Positions 1 through 9,688 of a stretch of DNA of 64,000 nucleotides are shown piece after piece. The notes under the pieces were generated by a model. The model was given only the letters and a program-made list of their open reading frames with translations, was not told the DNA's origin and ran no database searches. A program made the translations under genes and the position numbers. The stretch's first letter is position 1; each line of letters starts with the position of its first letter. Source of the DNA: Skermanella stibiiresistens SB22. GTDB taxonomy: Bacteria > Pseudomonadota > Alphaproteobacteria > Azospirillales > Azospirillaceae. The stretch is from positions 220,169 to 284,168 of the forward strand of contig NZ_AVFL01000007.1 in NCBI RefSeq assembly GCF_000576635.1. The letters are read 5' to 3'.

Positions 1-118
1 CTGTGGAAATCTGGTACAGGCCGGTACCATCAAGGTTCAACGAAACCTCGATCCGAGTCTCGTTGGTGGCGCGTCGCAGGCTGGCCTGGCGCGCGGATCT
101 GTTGGGCTGTGCGTCCAT
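1..118 (-). CDS. hisB: Imidazoleglycerol-phosphate dehydratase, N-terminal fragment
   Basis: The gene starts at the ATG at 118 on the minus strand and runs off the left edge after 39 codons. Seen: the translation contains RRATNETRIEVSLNLDGTG, the signature opening of HisB. Family knowledge: HisB removes water from imidazole glycerol phosphate in histidine biosynthesis; in alphaproteobacteria it often sits next to hslVU as the first gene of a hisBHAFE operon. It diverges from the protease gene at 318, so 119-317 should hold promoters for both. No strong Shine-Dalgarno was seen. Only the N-terminus is available, so the active-site metal ligands cannot be checked. Confidence 0.9.
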   Translation of the reverse strand, partial: MDAQPNRSARQASLRRATNETRIEVSLNLDGTGLYQIST

Positions 119-317
119 CGCGAGGTTTTAGCAGGAAGGAACCGGGGATGCCAGCGGGCTATGACGCCGCGGTTCGCACGGGTTGTCGCGGGCGGAGGGC
201 GGATCACCCGACCGCTCCGGAGCGGGTTCGAGTGGGACGCGGCGCTTTATCCGGTTCTCACCGCATACGGGAGTGCGGTATGGGTTTGTCCCTTCATGGT
301 CGTGGCGGACATCAGGC

Positions 318-1778
318 ATGGCTCCGAGTCGCTTGTGGATAACTCTGGGGATTGGATTCTGGGCGGCCGCCCTCTCCGGCTGCGGCGTCAATGTCCGGAA
401 AACCGAGATCGCCGAGCCGCCAACCCCTCCCGCGCAAAGCCGCAAGGTGCCGATCCGGTTCGGCGAGCTGCAGGCTCGCCTGCGGCGCGGCGACGTCATT
501 GGAGGCTATGTCATTGGGTTCACGTGCATGGGTCCCTACGACCCGGTCACCTGGACCAGCGGCAGGACGATGATGGACCGTGAGGATGTCGCCGACCTGT
601 TCCACGAGGAGATGAGCGCCGCCGGCTATGACGTGGCGGGCAATCCGAACCGTCTGTTCGAGGCCGGTGAGGACGAGCAAAGGGCCGAGTTGGTGGTCTC
701 CGCGCAGGTCGTCGATGTCAAGATGAATATCTGCCGCAAGATGGGGATATGGCTGATCCAGTCCGCCATCATCGGCGAGGACGTCGAGGCCTCCGTCAAG
801 GTGGACTGGACCGTCTATTCCAGGCTCGAACGCCGGATGGTGCTGCGCGCGACGACCTGGGGATATCATGGCGGCGGTGATGCCACGGAGGACGGAAGAA
901 TACTGGCGCTCGAGCAGGCCTTCGCCAGCGCCATCGCCAACCTGGCGGCCGACCGCCGGTTCGCCGCCGTGGGGTTCACCTCCGATGACGGACCCTCGAC
1001 CCTGCCGGCGTTGGAGACGGGCGGCGGCATCGCGATGCCGCCGCCCGTCCCAGCGGCTTCCATCCCGGCAGTTCCCGCCGCTTCGCCGGCTCACGCCGGT
1101 TTGGCTCGTGGCGGTCTGGATGACACGGCGAGGCTCCAGACCGTGCGGCTGGCGACGCGGTCCCCGTTCACCACGCCGATCCAGGACCATGTCGAGGCGG
1201 TGACCGGCGCCACCGTGCTGGTCGCGACCGGCACCGGTCACGGCTCCGGCGTGCTGGTCAGCCGCGATGGCCTGCTGCTGACCAATCACCATGTCGTCGG
1301 CGAGTCCGACCGGGTCCGCGTCACGCTGGCCGACGGCACAGCACTCACGGGGAAGGTCGAGCGCCGCCACAAGCCGCGCGACGTGGCCCTGGTTCGGATC
1401 GAGGGCCGCGGGTTGCCGGCCCTGCCGGTGCGGACCCAGCCGCTGTCCGTCAGCGAGGATGTCTATGTCGTCGGGGCGCCGCTGGAGGAACGGCTGCGCG
1501 GCACGGTGACGCGCGGGATCGTCAGCGCGATGCGGCGCGACCGGCTGACCGGGCTGGAGCTGATCCAGGCGGACGCCAGCATCCAGGGCGGCAACAGCGG
1601 CGGTCCGCTGGTCGACGCGCGGGGCAACCTCGCGGGATTGACCGTGTCGGCCCGCGTGATGCCCGGCGGCGACGCGTCGACCGGCCTCAACTTCTTCATC
1701 CCGATCGCCGACGCGCTCGACCGGCTGCGGCTGGATACTGGAAACCTCGACTCCGCGGCGGCATCTCCCCAACCTTGA
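318..1778 (+). CDS. Lipoprotein-anchored trypsin-like serine protease
   Basis: About 486 residues. I chose the ATG at 318 because it gives a lipoprotein signal peptide ending in LSGC (Cys22); an in-frame TTG at 183 would bury this signal. Residues ~40-225 are an unrecognised domain. After a Pro/Ala-rich linker comes a chymotrypsin-fold domain with His325 (in TNHHV), Asp355 (in RDVALV) and Ser427 (in GGNSGGPL). No PDZ domain follows the protease, unlike DegP/HtrA. Likely role: envelope protein quality control or processing at a membrane surface. It lies just upstream of hslVU, on the same strand, but with a 72-base gap, so co-transcription is uncertain. Substrate unknown. Confidence 0.8.
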   Translation: MAPSRLWITLGIGFWAAALSGCGVNVRKTEIAEPPTPPAQSRKVPIRFGELQARLRRGDVIGGYVIGFTCMGPYDPVTWTSGRTMMDREDVADLFHEEMSAAGYDVAGNPNRLFEAGEDEQRAELVVSAQVVDVKMNICRKMGIWLIQSAIIGEDVEASVKVDWTVYSRLERRMVLRATTWGYHGGGDATEDGRILALEQAFASAIANLAADRRFAAVGFTSDDGPSTLPALETGGGIAMPPPVPAASIPAVPAASPAHAGLARGGLDDTARLQTVRLATRSPFTTPIQDHVEAVTGATVLVATGTGHGSGVLVSRDGLLLTNHHVVGESDRVRVTLADGTALTGKVERRHKPRDVALVRIEGRGLPALPVRTQPLSVSEDVYVVGAPLEERLRGTVTRGIVSAMRRDRLTGLELIQADASIQGGNSGGPLVDARGNLAGLTVSARVMPGGDASTGLNFFIPIADALDRLRLDTGNLDSAAASPQP

Positions 1779-1850
1779 AGCCTTCGGCATATCCCCCCAC
1801 ATGGCGCTATGACATTTGACGGTATTTTTCTGCGATAGGCCCCGACCCCA

Positions 1851-2399
1851 ATGAGTTCAAACGATCCGATCCAGTGGCACGGCACCACGATCCTGTGCGT
1901 CCGCAAAGGAAGCGAAGTGGTGATCGCGGGCGATGGCCAAGTGTCCATGGGACAGACCGTGATGAAATCCAACGCGCGCAAGGTGCGGCGTCTGGCCGGC
2001 GGCGACGTGATGGCCGGCTTCGCCGGCGCCACGGCCGACGCCTTCACCCTGTTCGAGCGGCTGGAATCGAAGCTGGAGCAGCATCCCGGCCAGTTGACCC
2101 GCGCCTGCGTCGAGATGGCCAAGGACTGGCGGACCGACCGCTACCTGCGCCGGCTGGAAGCGATGATGGCGGTGGCCGACCGCAACGTCAGCTTGGTGCT
2201 GACCGGCAATGGCGACGTGCTGGAGCCCGAGGACGGCCTGATCGGCATTGGCTCGGGCGGCACCTACGCGCTGGCCGCCGCCCGCGCCCTGGCCGATATC
2301 GAGGGCATGGACGCCGAGACGATCGCCCGCAAGGCGATGAGGATCGCCGCCGACATCTGCGTCTACACCAATCATAACGTCACCGTGGAGAAGATGTGA
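1851..2399 (+). CDS. hslV: ATP-dependent protease proteolytic subunit HslV
   Basis: 182 residues, typical family length. HslV forms the double-hexamer proteolytic core of the HslUV (ClpQY) complex in the cytoplasm. Seen: residues 10-14 HGTTI; after removal of the first 11 residues Thr12 would be the N-terminal nucleophile. The GSGG stretch late in the protein is also characteristic. The stop codon overlaps the first possible hslU start (GTG 2396/ATG 2399), so the two are translationally linked. HslVU is normally part of the heat-shock regulon; a weak sigma-32-like sequence lies upstream (see findings). Confidence 0.97.
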   Translation: MSSNDPIQWHGTTILCVRKGSEVVIAGDGQVSMGQTVMKSNARKVRRLAGGDVMAGFAGATADAFTLFERLESKLEQHPGQLTRACVEMAKDWRTDRYLRRLEAMMAVADRNVSLVLTGNGDVLEPEDGLIGIGSGGTYALAAARALADIEGMDAETIARKAMRIAADICVYTNHNVTVEKM

Positions 2400-2497
2400 T
2401 GTCGGAGGAATCCGGTTCGCCCCCCGACCTTGGAACCCCTCCCCGCTCCGACAAATGGCAACCCGGCGCCGAAGGCGTCAAAGCCGAAGAAAAGCAG

Positions 2498-3814
2498 ATG
2501 ACAACCTCCTTCAGCCCCCGCGAGATCGTCTCGGAACTGGACCGCTACATCGTCGGTCAGCATGACGCCAAGCGCGCCGTCGCGATCGCGTTGCGCAACC
2601 GCTGGCGCCGGCTGCAGCTGCCCGAGGGCCTGCGCGAGGAGGTGCTGCCCAAGAACATCCTGATGATCGGCCCGACCGGCGTCGGCAAGACCGAGATCGC
2701 GCGCCGGCTGGCGAAGCTGGCCCAAGCGCCGTTCCTGAAGGTCGAGGCGACCAAGTTCACCGAGGTCGGCTATGTCGGCCGCGACGTCGAGCAGATCATC
2801 CGCGATCTGGTCGAGATCGCCATCACCATGACCAAGGACCGGCTGAGGAAGGAAGTGGCCTCCAAGGCCGAGCTGCGCGCCGAGGATCGCGTGCTCGACG
2901 CCCTGGTCGGCACCAACGCCGCCCCCGAGACGCGCCAGAAGTTCCGCAAGATGCTGCGCGAGGGCACGCTCAACGAGCGCGAGATCGAGATCCAGGTGGC
3001 CGAGTCCGGCGTGCCGGGCATGCCGACCTTCGACGTGCCGGGCATGCCGGGCACCCAGATGGGCATGCTCAACCTGAACGACATTTTCGGCAAGGCGTTC
3101 GGTGGCCGGACCAAGACCCGCCGCCTGTCGGTCGCCGAGAGCTATGAAGTGCTGATGGCCGAGGAGTCGGACAAGCTGCTGGACCAGGAGACGGTCGTCG
3201 GCGAGGCGATCCAGTCGGTCGAGCAGAACGGCATCGTCTTCCTGGACGAGATCGACAAGATCTCCGCCCGCAGCGAGGGCCGCGGCGGTGCCGATGTCAG
3301 CCGCGAGGGTGTCCAGCGCGACCTGCTGCCGCTGATCGAGGGCACCTCGGTCGCCACCAAGCACGGCACGGTCAAGACCGACCACATCCTGTTCATCGCG
3401 TCCGGCGCCTTCCACATCGCCAAGCCGTCGGACCTGCTGCCAGAGCTTCAGGGCCGGTTGCCGATCCGGGTCGAGCTGAAGGCCCTGACGCGCGACGACT
3501 TCCGCCGCATCCTGACCGAGCCGGAAGCCAGTCTGATCAAGCAGTACAAGGCGCTGCTGAAGACCGAGGAGGTCGATCTGGACTTCTCGGACGACGCGAT
3601 CGATGAGTTGGCCAGCCTCGCCGCCGAGATCAACGCGTCCGTCGAGAACATCGGCGCCCGCCGGCTGCACACCGTGATGGAGCGCCTGCTGGAGGAGATC
3701 AGCTTCAACGCCAGCGACCGGAGCGGCACCAGCGTCACGATCGACGCCGACTATGTCCGCACCCAGGTCTCCAACTTGGCGAAGAACGCCGACTTGTCGA
3801 AGTTCATCCTGTAG
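2498..3814 (+). CDS. hslU: ATP-dependent protease ATPase subunit HslU
   Basis: 438 residues from the ATG at 2498. The frame is open back to GTG 2396/ATG 2399, which would add about 34 Pro/Glu-rich residues not expected in the family; the [11 protein letters not shown] opening matches the usual start and has a purine-rich stretch before it. HslU is the AAA+ unfoldase that feeds HslV. Seen: Walker A GPTGVGKT at 58-65, Walker B VFLDEIDK near 247-254, and the conserved C-terminus ending SKFIL, which inserts into HslV. Downstream the minus-strand phosphoesterase ends only 10 bases away, so the two operons converge with no obvious terminator. Confidence 0.95.
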   Translation: MTTSFSPREIVSELDRYIVGQHDAKRAVAIALRNRWRRLQLPEGLREEVLPKNILMIGPTGVGKTEIARRLAKLAQAPFLKVEATKFTEVGYVGRDVEQIIRDLVEIAITMTKDRLRKEVASKAELRAEDRVLDALVGTNAAPETRQKFRKMLREGTLNEREIEIQVAESGVPGMPTFDVPGMPGTQMGMLNLNDIFGKAFGGRTKTRRLSVAESYEVLMAEESDKLLDQETVVGEAIQSVEQNGIVFLDEIDKISARSEGRGGADVSREGVQRDLLPLIEGTSVATKHGTVKTDHILFIASGAFHIAKPSDLLPELQGRLPIRVELKALTRDDFRRILTEPEASLIKQYKALLKTEEVDLDFSDDAIDELASLAAEINASVENIGARRLHTVMERLLEEISFNASDRSGTSVTIDADYVRTQVSNLAKNADLSKFIL

Positions 3815-3824
3815 GGCGGAAACG

Positions 3825-4391
3825 TCATTCCGGTGGGGGAGAAGGGCGCCGTGTGGCGTCCTTTTTCGTGGGCTTGCCAACCGATGGCCGGCGGGTAGGG
3901 CGGCTGGCGAGGATTTGCGGCAGGGTCACCGGGGTCAGGTTCCAGACATCGGCGCCGACATCGAACTGCCGGAGCATCGGCGCCAGCTTGCCGTGGCTGT
4001 GTCCGTGCAGGTTGACCGCCTTGCGGTGCATGCCGTTCCAGGTGCGGAAGGCGTAGTGGCACATGACCAGCCGGGTTCCCTCGACCTCGATCTCGGCATA
4101 GGCCGAGACGTCCTCCCAGCCGGCCGACCGCAGGACGGCCGGGGCGTCGTTGTTGCCGGCGATCAGGTGCTTGCGGCCGTTCAGGCGCGTCAGCAGGTCG
4201 TCGACCCGGCGCTCCGGCAGCCCGACCGCGAAATCGCCCAGATGCCAGACCGTGTCGGTGGGACCGACCACCTCGTTCCAGCGCGCGATCATCGCCTCGT
4301 CCATCGGACCGGTCGAGGCGAAGGGCCTGCCATACATGAAGATGACGCGGTGGTCGTTAAAATGGCTGTCGCTGGTGAAGAAGACGGTCAT
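3825..4391 (-). CDS. Calcineurin-like metallophosphoesterase
   Basis: 188 residues. Seen: the metallophosphoesterase motif set in order, DSH near residues 8-10, GDFAVG, GNND, a conserved His in CHYAF, and GHSHG, so a two-metal active site is likely intact. Family knowledge: small stand-alone members of this type hydrolyse phosphodiesters or nucleotides and are often annotated hydrolase or phosphoesterase without a known substrate. The start ATG at 4391 lies 22 bases beyond the dnaQ stop, so it is probably the last gene of the coaE-dnaQ operon. The C-terminus is a basic, Pro-rich tail. Substrate unknown. Confidence 0.85.
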   Translation of the reverse strand: MTVFFTSDSHFNDHRVIFMYGRPFASTGPMDEAMIARWNEVVGPTDTVWHLGDFAVGLPERRVDDLLTRLNGRKHLIAGNNDAPAVLRSAGWEDVSAYAEIEVEGTRLVMCHYAFRTWNGMHRKAVNLHGHSHGKLAPMLRQFDVGADVWNLTPVTLPQILASRPTRRPSVGKPTKKDATRRPSPPPE

Positions 4392-4413
4392 CGGGAGCGG
4401 GTTGGGGCGGGGT

Positions 4414-5106
4414 TCAGGACGCCCCCGCCAGCCACATCGGGTTCTTCAGCTGCGCCAGCATCGCGGCGTGGGCCTCGGCCTCCTCGGCGGTCGGCGCGTG
4501 GACGCGGGCTTGGCGGCGGACGCGCTCGACCTTGGCCGGACCCTCCTCCTCGCCATCGGCGTTCCGCCGGTTGCCGGCCAGCACCAGGTCCGGCTGGCGG
4601 CCGCCCTGAAGTTCCAGATAGACCTCGCCCAACAGTTGGGCGTCAAGCAAGGCGCCGTGCAGCGTGCGGTTGGAGTTGTCGATGTTGAAACGGCGGCACA
4701 GGGCGTCGAGGCTGGCGGGCGCGCCGGGAAACTTGCGCCGGGCCATGGCGACGGTGTCGAGCGCGCGGGTCATCGGCAGCGTCGGCATGCCGAGCCGCTT
4801 CAGCTCGGCGTTGATGAACCGCATGTCGAATTCGGCGTTGTGGATGATCAGCCGCGAATCGCCGATGAAATCGAGGAACTCGCCGCAGACCTCGGCGAAC
4901 ACCGGCTTGTCCCGCAGGAACTCCTCCGACAGCCCATGGACCGCCTGCGCCTCCGCCGGCATGTCGCGCTCCGGATTGATGTAGAGGTGGAGCTGCTTGT
5001 CGGTCGGGATGTAATTGATCGCCTCGACGCAGCCGATCTCCACGATGCGGTGGCCCGTCAGGGGATCGAAGCCGGTCGTCTCGGTGTCGAGGATGATTTC
5101 ACGCAT
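4414..5106 (-). CDS. dnaQ: DNA polymerase III epsilon subunit (3'-5' proofreading exonuclease)
   Basis: 230 residues, DEDDh exonuclease family. Seen: ExoI motif Asp7-x-Glu9 (LDTETTG), ExoII Asp94 (HNAEFDMRF), and ExoIII His150/Asp155 (LHGALLDAQ). The protein proofreads for the polymerase III core at the replication fork. The C-terminal ~55 residues are the variable tail that binds the alpha subunit. Its ATG overlaps the end of coaE by 8 bases, so translation is coupled. coaE-dnaQ adjacency near the origin is standard in alphaproteobacteria. Confidence 0.96.
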   Translation of the reverse strand: MREIILDTETTGFDPLTGHRIVEIGCVEAINYIPTDKQLHLYINPERDMPAEAQAVHGLSEEFLRDKPVFAEVCGEFLDFIGDSRLIIHNAEFDMRFINAELKRLGMPTLPMTRALDTVAMARRKFPGAPASLDALCRRFNIDNSNRTLHGALLDAQLLGEVYLELQGGRQPDLVLAGNRRNADGEEEGPAKVERVRRQARVHAPTAEEAEAHAAMLAQLKNPMWLAGAS

Positions 5107-5764
5107 GGGGCTGCTTCACGGCTGGGGAAAATGGGGAGCGGGGCGGCCAGACACGGGAGGCGTGACCTTTGGCCAACCGGCCCCGCGTCAATCTGACGAC
5201 GCGGGCCAGCGCGCGCAAGGTGCGCGCGCGGCCCAGGCCGGTTTCCACCACGAAATCGGCGCGGCGGCGCTTCTCGCGGTCGGGCGTCTGGCGCTTCAAG
5301 ATGCCGGCGAGCTTGTCCGATGTCATGCCGGGCCGGGCCAGGACGCGGGCGCGCTGGATCGCGGCCGGCGCCGAGACCACGATGACGGCGTCGACCCGCC
5401 GCTCGCCGCCGGTCTCGAACAGCAGCGGGATGTCCAGCACGGCGACGGGATCACGGCGGGCGGCGCATCGGCCCAGGAACCGGCGTTGCGAGCGCTTGAC
5501 CAGCGGGTGCAGGATCGCCTCCAGCCGGCGGAGCGCCGGCGTGTCCCGGAACACCACGGCTCCCAACGCCTGACGGTCGACGGCGCCGTCGCGGACCACG
5601 CCGGGAAACTCCCGGTCGATCCGTGGCACGGCGGCCCCGCCGCGCGCCAGCAGGCGGTGGACCGTCGCGTCGGAGTCGTGGACCGGCACGCCCAGACGCC
5701 TCAGCATCCGCGCCGCCGTGGACTTGCCCATGCCGATCGAGCCGGTCAGGCCGAGCACCAGCAT
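5099..5764 (-). CDS. coaE: Dephospho-CoA kinase
   Basis: 221 residues from the ATG at 5764; the frame extends upstream to 5833 but that extension overlaps aroE and lacks family similarity. CoaE phosphorylates the 3'-hydroxyl of dephospho-CoA, the last step of coenzyme A synthesis. Seen: P-loop GSIGMGKS at residues 8-15 and the conserved DSD at about 32-34. It follows aroE closely (aroE stop at 5770) and overlaps dnaQ at its 3' end, so it sits within a tightly packed minus-strand operon. Confidence 0.95.
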   Translation of the reverse strand: MLVLGLTGSIGMGKSTAARMLRRLGVPVHDSDATVHRLLARGGAAVPRIDREFPGVVRDGAVDRQALGAVVFRDTPALRRLEAILHPLVKRSQRRFLGRCAARRDPVAVLDIPLLFETGGERRVDAVIVVSAPAAIQRARVLARPGMTSDKLAGILKRQTPDREKRRRADFVVETGLGRARTLRALARVVRLTRGRLAKGHASRVWPPRSPFSPAVKQPHA

Positions 5765-5769
5765 GGAGG

Positions 5770-6612
5770 CTAGAGGCTTTCCAGGACGAAGCGGCGCAGC
5801 TCCGGCGTCACCTCCGGCATCCGGCCGAACCACGCCTCGAATCCGGGGCGCGCCTGGTGCAGCAGCATGCCGAGCCCATCGACCACCGGGTTGCCGCGCT
5901 CGGCCGCCGCCGTCAGCAGGGGCGTGTGGAGCGGCGTGTAGACGATGTCGGTGACGAGGGCCGAGGGCGGCAGGCGGTCCAGCGCCAGGTCCAGCGCCGG
6001 CTGGCCCCCCATCCCCTGGGTGGTGGTGTTGACGACCAGCGCCGCCTCGGCCAGCGCCGCCGCGCGGTCCTCCCAGGGTATAACCTTGATCGGGCCGCCC
6101 AACTCGGCCGCCAGTCCTTCGGCGCGGCTGGCGGTTCGGTTCAGCAGGCGGATCTCCGGGGCTCCGGCGTCGGCCAGAGCCACCAGGATGGCTCGGGCGG
6201 CTCCGCCAGCGCCCAGCACCACGGCCGGGCCGCTGGCGGCGCGCCAGTCCGGCCGGTCCGCCGTCAGGTTCGCCATGAAGCCGAAACCGTCGGTGTTGCG
6301 GCCCTCGATCGAACCGTCAGCACCAACCACCAGCGTATTGACGGCACCGACGCGGCGCGCCACGGGATCGACGTGGTCGCAGGCCCGCAGCGCCGCCTCC
6401 TTGTGGGGGACGGTGACGTTGGCGCCGCGCAGGCCAAGGGCCGGCAAGGCGCGGATCGCCTCGGTGATCCGGTCGGGCGGCACCGCGAGGGGGATGTAGG
6501 CGCCGTCGATGCCGTGGTGGTCGAGCCACCAGCCGTGCAGCCGGGGCGAGCGGGAATGGCCGACCGGCCATCCCATGACACCGGCCACCGCCGCCTTCGC
6601 CGTCAGGATCAT
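5770..6612 (-). CDS. aroE: Shikimate dehydrogenase (NADP+)
   Basis: 280 residues. AroE reduces 3-dehydroshikimate to shikimate in aromatic amino-acid biosynthesis. Seen: the shikimate-binding SRSP near residue 20, catalytic Lys71 in NVTVPHK, Asp108 in NTDGFGF, and the NADP Rossmann motif GAGGAAR around 134-140. Its ATG at 6612 overlaps the maf stop by four bases. The order maf-aroE-coaE-dnaQ is the conserved left arm of alphaproteobacterial origins. Confidence 0.96.
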   Translation of the reverse strand: MILTAKAAVAGVMGWPVGHSRSPRLHGWWLDHHGIDGAYIPLAVPPDRITEAIRALPALGLRGANVTVPHKEAALRACDHVDPVARRVGAVNTLVVGADGSIEGRNTDGFGFMANLTADRPDWRAASGPAVVLGAGGAARAILVALADAGAPEIRLLNRTASRAEGLAAELGGPIKVIPWEDRAAALAEAALVVNTTTQGMGGQPALDLALDRLPPSALVTDIVYTPLHTPLLTAAAERGNPVVDGLGMLLHQARPGFEAWFGRMPEVTPELRRFVLESL

Positions 6613-7250
6613 GATACCAGGATCCGCCTCTGTCGCAGATAGTCGAGCACCGGCAGCAGGGGCATGCCGAGGATGGTGAAGTAATCGCCCTCGATTCGGT
6701 TGAACAGCTGGCTGCCCAACCCTTCGAGCTGATAGGCGCCGACCGAGGTCAGCACGGCGTCGCCCATCTCGTCAAGGTAGCGGTCGATGAAGTCGTCGCT
6801 GAACTGGCGCATGGTCAGGGTGGCGCTGTCGGTGTGGTGCCACTGGCGCTGGCCGTTCATGACGGCCACCACCGACGAGACCAGCCTGTGCTTCCCGCCA
6901 CGCAGCGCCTGGAGGTGGCGCTTCGCCTCCGCGCGATCGGCCGGCTTGTCGAACCAGGAGCCGTCGTGGTCGAGCATCTGGTCGGCGCCCAGCACCAGCA
7001 CGCCCGGCAGCCGGCTGGCGACCCTGGTCGCCTTCAGCTCGGCCAGCGCCTCCGCCGCCTCCTCGGCCTTGAAGCCGGCGGCGGCGAAGCTGTGCTTGAT
7101 CTCCTCCTCGTCCACCGCGGCGGGTTGCGCGATGACGGCGACGCCGGCGTTTTCCAGCATGGCGCGCCTGGCTTGGGAGGCCGAGGCCAGCACGACCGGG
7201 ATTTCGGACTTCATGAGAGCGGAGGGAACGGGAGGCGTCGGCTCCGTCAT
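6609..7250 (-). CDS. maf: Maf-like nucleoside triphosphate pyrophosphatase
   Basis: 213 residues from the ATG at 7250; a second in-frame ATG at 7214 ([11 protein letters not shown]) is an alternative start. The frame stays open far upstream but that part lies inside ppsR and is noise. Family knowledge: Maf proteins hydrolyse non-canonical or modified nucleoside triphosphates (dTTP/UTP type or methylated NTPs). Seen: the N-terminal LASASQARR nucleotide-binding motif and GADQML in the middle. The ATG overlaps the ppsR stop (ATGA), indicating coupling. Confidence 0.92.
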   Translation of the reverse strand: MTEPTPPVPSALMKSEIPVVLASASQARRAMLENAGVAVIAQPAAVDEEEIKHSFAAAGFKAEEAAEALAELKATRVASRLPGVLVLGADQMLDHDGSWFDKPADRAEAKRHLQALRGGKHRLVSSVVAVMNGQRQWHHTDSATLTMRQFSDDFIDRYLDEMGDAVLTSVGAYQLEGLGSQLFNRIEGDYFTILGMPLLPVLDYLRQRRILVS

Positions 7251-8116
7251 GGATTTTCCTTTTCCCTCTCCAGAACGGCGCGGGCGGCCGGCGATCCGGT
7301 CTGGCGGCGGGCCAGCAGCATCATGATCTCGGCGGCGGTCTCCTCGATCGAGCGGCGGCTGACGTCGATCACCGCCCAGCCGTGCTTGCTGTAGAGCCGC
7401 CTCGCCTCGGTCACCTCCTGGCGGACGATCTCCGGGTCGACATAGCTGGTGTCGTCGGTCTGGTTGAGCAGTTTCAACCGGTTGCGGCGGATCTGGATCA
7501 GGCGGTCGGGGTCCTTGGTCAATCCTACGATCAGCGGCCGGGTGACCTGCGACAGCTCGGGCGGCAGCGGGCAGCCCGGCACGAACGGCACGTTGGCCGC
7601 CTTGATGCCGCGGTTGGCCAGATAGATGCACGTGGGCGTCTTCGAGGTGCGCGAGACGCCCATCAGGATCACGTCGGCCTCGTGAAGGTCCCAGGTGCTC
7701 TGGCCATCGTCATGGGCCAGCGCGAAATCCATCGCGTCCATCCGGCCGAAATACTCGGCGTCCAGCATGTGCTGGCGGCCCGGCTGGCTCTGGCTCTCCA
7801 ACCCGAGATAGGCCGCCAGCGCGTTGATCAGCGGGTCGAGCACGGGGATGCACGGCACCTGGAGCTCGCGGCAGGTCTCCTGCAGGCGGCGGCGCAGCTT
7901 CTCGTCCACCAGGGTGAACATCACGAGGCCGGGATTATCCTTGATCCCCTCGATCACCATTTCGAGCTGCCGCGTCGTGCGGACCAAATTCCAGAAATGC
8001 TCGATCGGCTGGACTTGGTCGAACTGGGCCACGCAGGCGCGCGCGACGCTGTTGATCGTCTCGCCCGTCGCGTCGGACACCAGATGCAGGTGGAACTGCT
8101 TCAGACTTGAGTTCAT
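7247..8116 (-). CDS. ppsR: Pyruvate, water dikinase / PPDK regulatory protein (DUF299 kinase-phosphorylase)
   Basis: 289 residues. Family knowledge: this bifunctional enzyme uses ADP to phosphorylate and phosphate to dephosphorylate a Thr of phosphoenolpyruvate synthase or pyruvate phosphate dikinase. Seen: FHLHLVSDATGET at 8-20 and the P-loop-like GVSRTSKTP at 153-161. The target enzyme is not in this window. The gene is the homologue of RP001, which flanks the chromosomal origin opposite hemE in Caulobacter and Rickettsia. It is first in the leftward operon ppsR-maf-aroE-coaE-dnaQ, so its promoter must lie in the oriC region. Confidence 0.95.
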   Translation of the reverse strand: MNSSLKQFHLHLVSDATGETINSVARACVAQFDQVQPIEHFWNLVRTTRQLEMVIEGIKDNPGLVMFTLVDEKLRRRLQETCRELQVPCIPVLDPLINALAAYLGLESQSQPGRQHMLDAEYFGRMDAMDFALAHDDGQSTWDLHEADVILMGVSRTSKTPTCIYLANRGIKAANVPFVPGCPLPPELSQVTRPLIVGLTKDPDRLIQIRRNRLKLLNQTDDTSYVDPEIVRQEVTEARRLYSKHGWAVIDVSRRSIEETAAEIMMLLARRQTGSPAARAVLEREKENP

Positions 8117-8555
8117 GCGAAGGATCAGCCTGTGTATATCTCGATGATTACCGGGGATAACCCAAGGTGGTGGCGGGAAAGCTCCGAATCGCGACTCTTA
8201 TGCCTCGGCGTCCCGCGATTCAGCTCCCGTTCCGGATAAAACCACGGATCGCCGTGAGAGTCGCGCATAGACCCCGTCGGACCCTTGTTATCCCCATGAC
8301 TCCCAACCTTTTCGAGTCTATAGCATCGACGCCTGAATCGCTCAAACGCTCCGAGGGTGACCCACAGATTCGGAACAACTACCCACAGCCTGTGGACTAA
8401 TGTGGGGATTAAATGTAATCACCGGTTTCCACAGGTATCCTCCACAGCCACCCTTCTTCTATAAAAAGAATCAGGATAGAAGAGGGTCTTGGACCTAAAT
8501 GGGGATAAAGCCGACGAAACGCCCCCCGAGGCGCCTCCAAGCCCTCCCCTTCGAG
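8117..8555. other. Probable chromosomal replication origin (oriC) between ppsR and hemE
   Basis: A 439-base gap without a convincing gene, in the position of Caulobacter Cori. Seen: DnaA-box-like TTATCCCC on the minus strand at 8153-8160, TTATCCCCA on the plus strand at 8288-8296, and the same 9-mer on the minus strand at 8500-8508. A denser cluster of CCACA-type degenerate boxes lies at 8359-8445 (8359, 8379, 8391 and 8401 reversed, 8425, 8437). An AT-rich run at 8454-8482 (with TATAAAAAGAAT) could be the unwinding element. Established: Caulobacter has weak TCCCCA W-boxes and stronger G-boxes in this same intergenic region. No TTAA-N7-TTAA CtrA site was seen. Confidence 0.75.
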
Positions 8556-9623
8556 ATGGAATTTCAAACCTTGGAAACTTCGCGGAAGCTGTTCATACGC
8601 GCCCTCAAGGGGGAGACCCTGACCAGGCCGCCTTTCTGGCTGATGCGCCAGGCTGGCCGGTATCTGCCGGAGTACCGGGAGACCCGGGCGCACGCCGGCA
8701 GCTTCCTGGATCTGTGCTTCGCGCCCGAGCTGGCGGTCGAGGTGACGCTCCAGCCGCTCCGCCGCTATGGCATGGACGCCGCGATTCTGTTTTCCGATAT
8801 CCTGGTGGTGCCCTACGCGCTCGGCCAGAAGCTGGACTATGTCGAGGGCGAGGGACCCAAGCTCGATCCGATCCGGACCGCCGCCGGGTTGGGCCGGCTC
8901 TCGACCGCCGCCTTCCACGAGCGGCTGGCTCCGGTGTACGAGACCGTGAGGCGGCTCTCGACCGCGATTCCGGAGACGACCGCGCTGATCGGATTCGCGG
9001 GTTCGCCCTGGACCGTCGCCTGCTACATGGTCGAGGGTGGGGGCTCCAAGGAATACGCCCATGTCAAGAGCTTCGCCTATGGCGATCCCCAGGGATTCTC
9101 GGCGCTGATCGATCAGCTGGTGCGGGTCACCGCCGACTACCTGTCGGCCCAGATCGAGGCCGGGGCCGAGGCGGTCCAGGTCTTCGACAGCTGGGCCGGG
9201 GTGCTGCCGGCGCCCGAGTTCCGCAAATGGGTGATCGAGCCGACCAAGCGGCTGGTCGAGCTGCTGGCCGCGCGCCATCCCGGTGTCCCGGTGATCGGCT
9301 TTCCGCGTGGCGCCGGGCCGATGTACCGCGAATACGCGGTCGAGACCGGCGTCACGGCGCTGGGCCTCGACACCACGGTGCCACCGGAATGGGCGGCGGC
9401 CGAGCTTCAGTCGGTGTTGCCGGTCCAGGGCAATCTGGACCCGATCATGGTGGTGGCCGGCGGCGACGCGATGCGGGAAGCCGCGATTCGCATCCTGAAG
9501 GGCTTCTCCGGCGGGCCGTTCGTCTTCAATCTCGGCCATGGCGTGGTCCAGACGACACCGCCCGAGCATGTCGGACAGCTTGCCGCACTGGTCAAATCCT
9601 GGCCCGATCTAAGTGATGCCTGA
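8556..9623 (+). CDS. hemE: Uroporphyrinogen decarboxylase
   Basis: 355 residues from the ATG at 8556. An in-frame ATG at 8499 would add 19 basic residues and overlap a DnaA-like box, so I prefer 8556. HemE removes four acetate carboxyls from uroporphyrinogen III to give coproporphyrinogen III. Seen: the signature [11 protein letters not shown] at 31-41 and FSDIL with the catalytic Asp near 86. It is the first gene rightward of oriC and heads hemE-hemH-hemJ. Confidence 0.96.
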   Translation: MEFQTLETSRKLFIRALKGETLTRPPFWLMRQAGRYLPEYRETRAHAGSFLDLCFAPELAVEVTLQPLRRYGMDAAILFSDILVVPYALGQKLDYVEGEGPKLDPIRTAAGLGRLSTAAFHERLAPVYETVRRLSTAIPETTALIGFAGSPWTVACYMVEGGGSKEYAHVKSFAYGDPQGFSALIDQLVRVTADYLSAQIEAGAEAVQVFDSWAGVLPAPEFRKWVIEPTKRLVELLAARHPGVPVIGFPRGAGPMYREYAVETGVTALGLDTTVPPEWAAAELQSVLPVQGNLDPIMVVAGGDAMREAAIRILKGFSGGPFVFNLGHGVVQTTPPEHVGQLAALVKSWPDLSDA

Positions 9624-9688
9624 TCCTTTGGGGCTTCCGCCGCGTTAAGGACTGGACAAAACAACGGATCGCAACCAGCTTCACCGCC

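Noticed and set aside
109..583. Small frames around the hisB/protease divergent region
   Set aside because: Overlap the recognised hisB start or protease frame and lack any coding signal.
8167..8400. 77-residue frame in the oriC gap
   Set aside because: No similarity, no RBS; overlaps DnaA-box-like sites.
8117..8555. CtrA binding sites in oriC
   Set aside because: No TTAA-N7-TTAA pattern could be seen.
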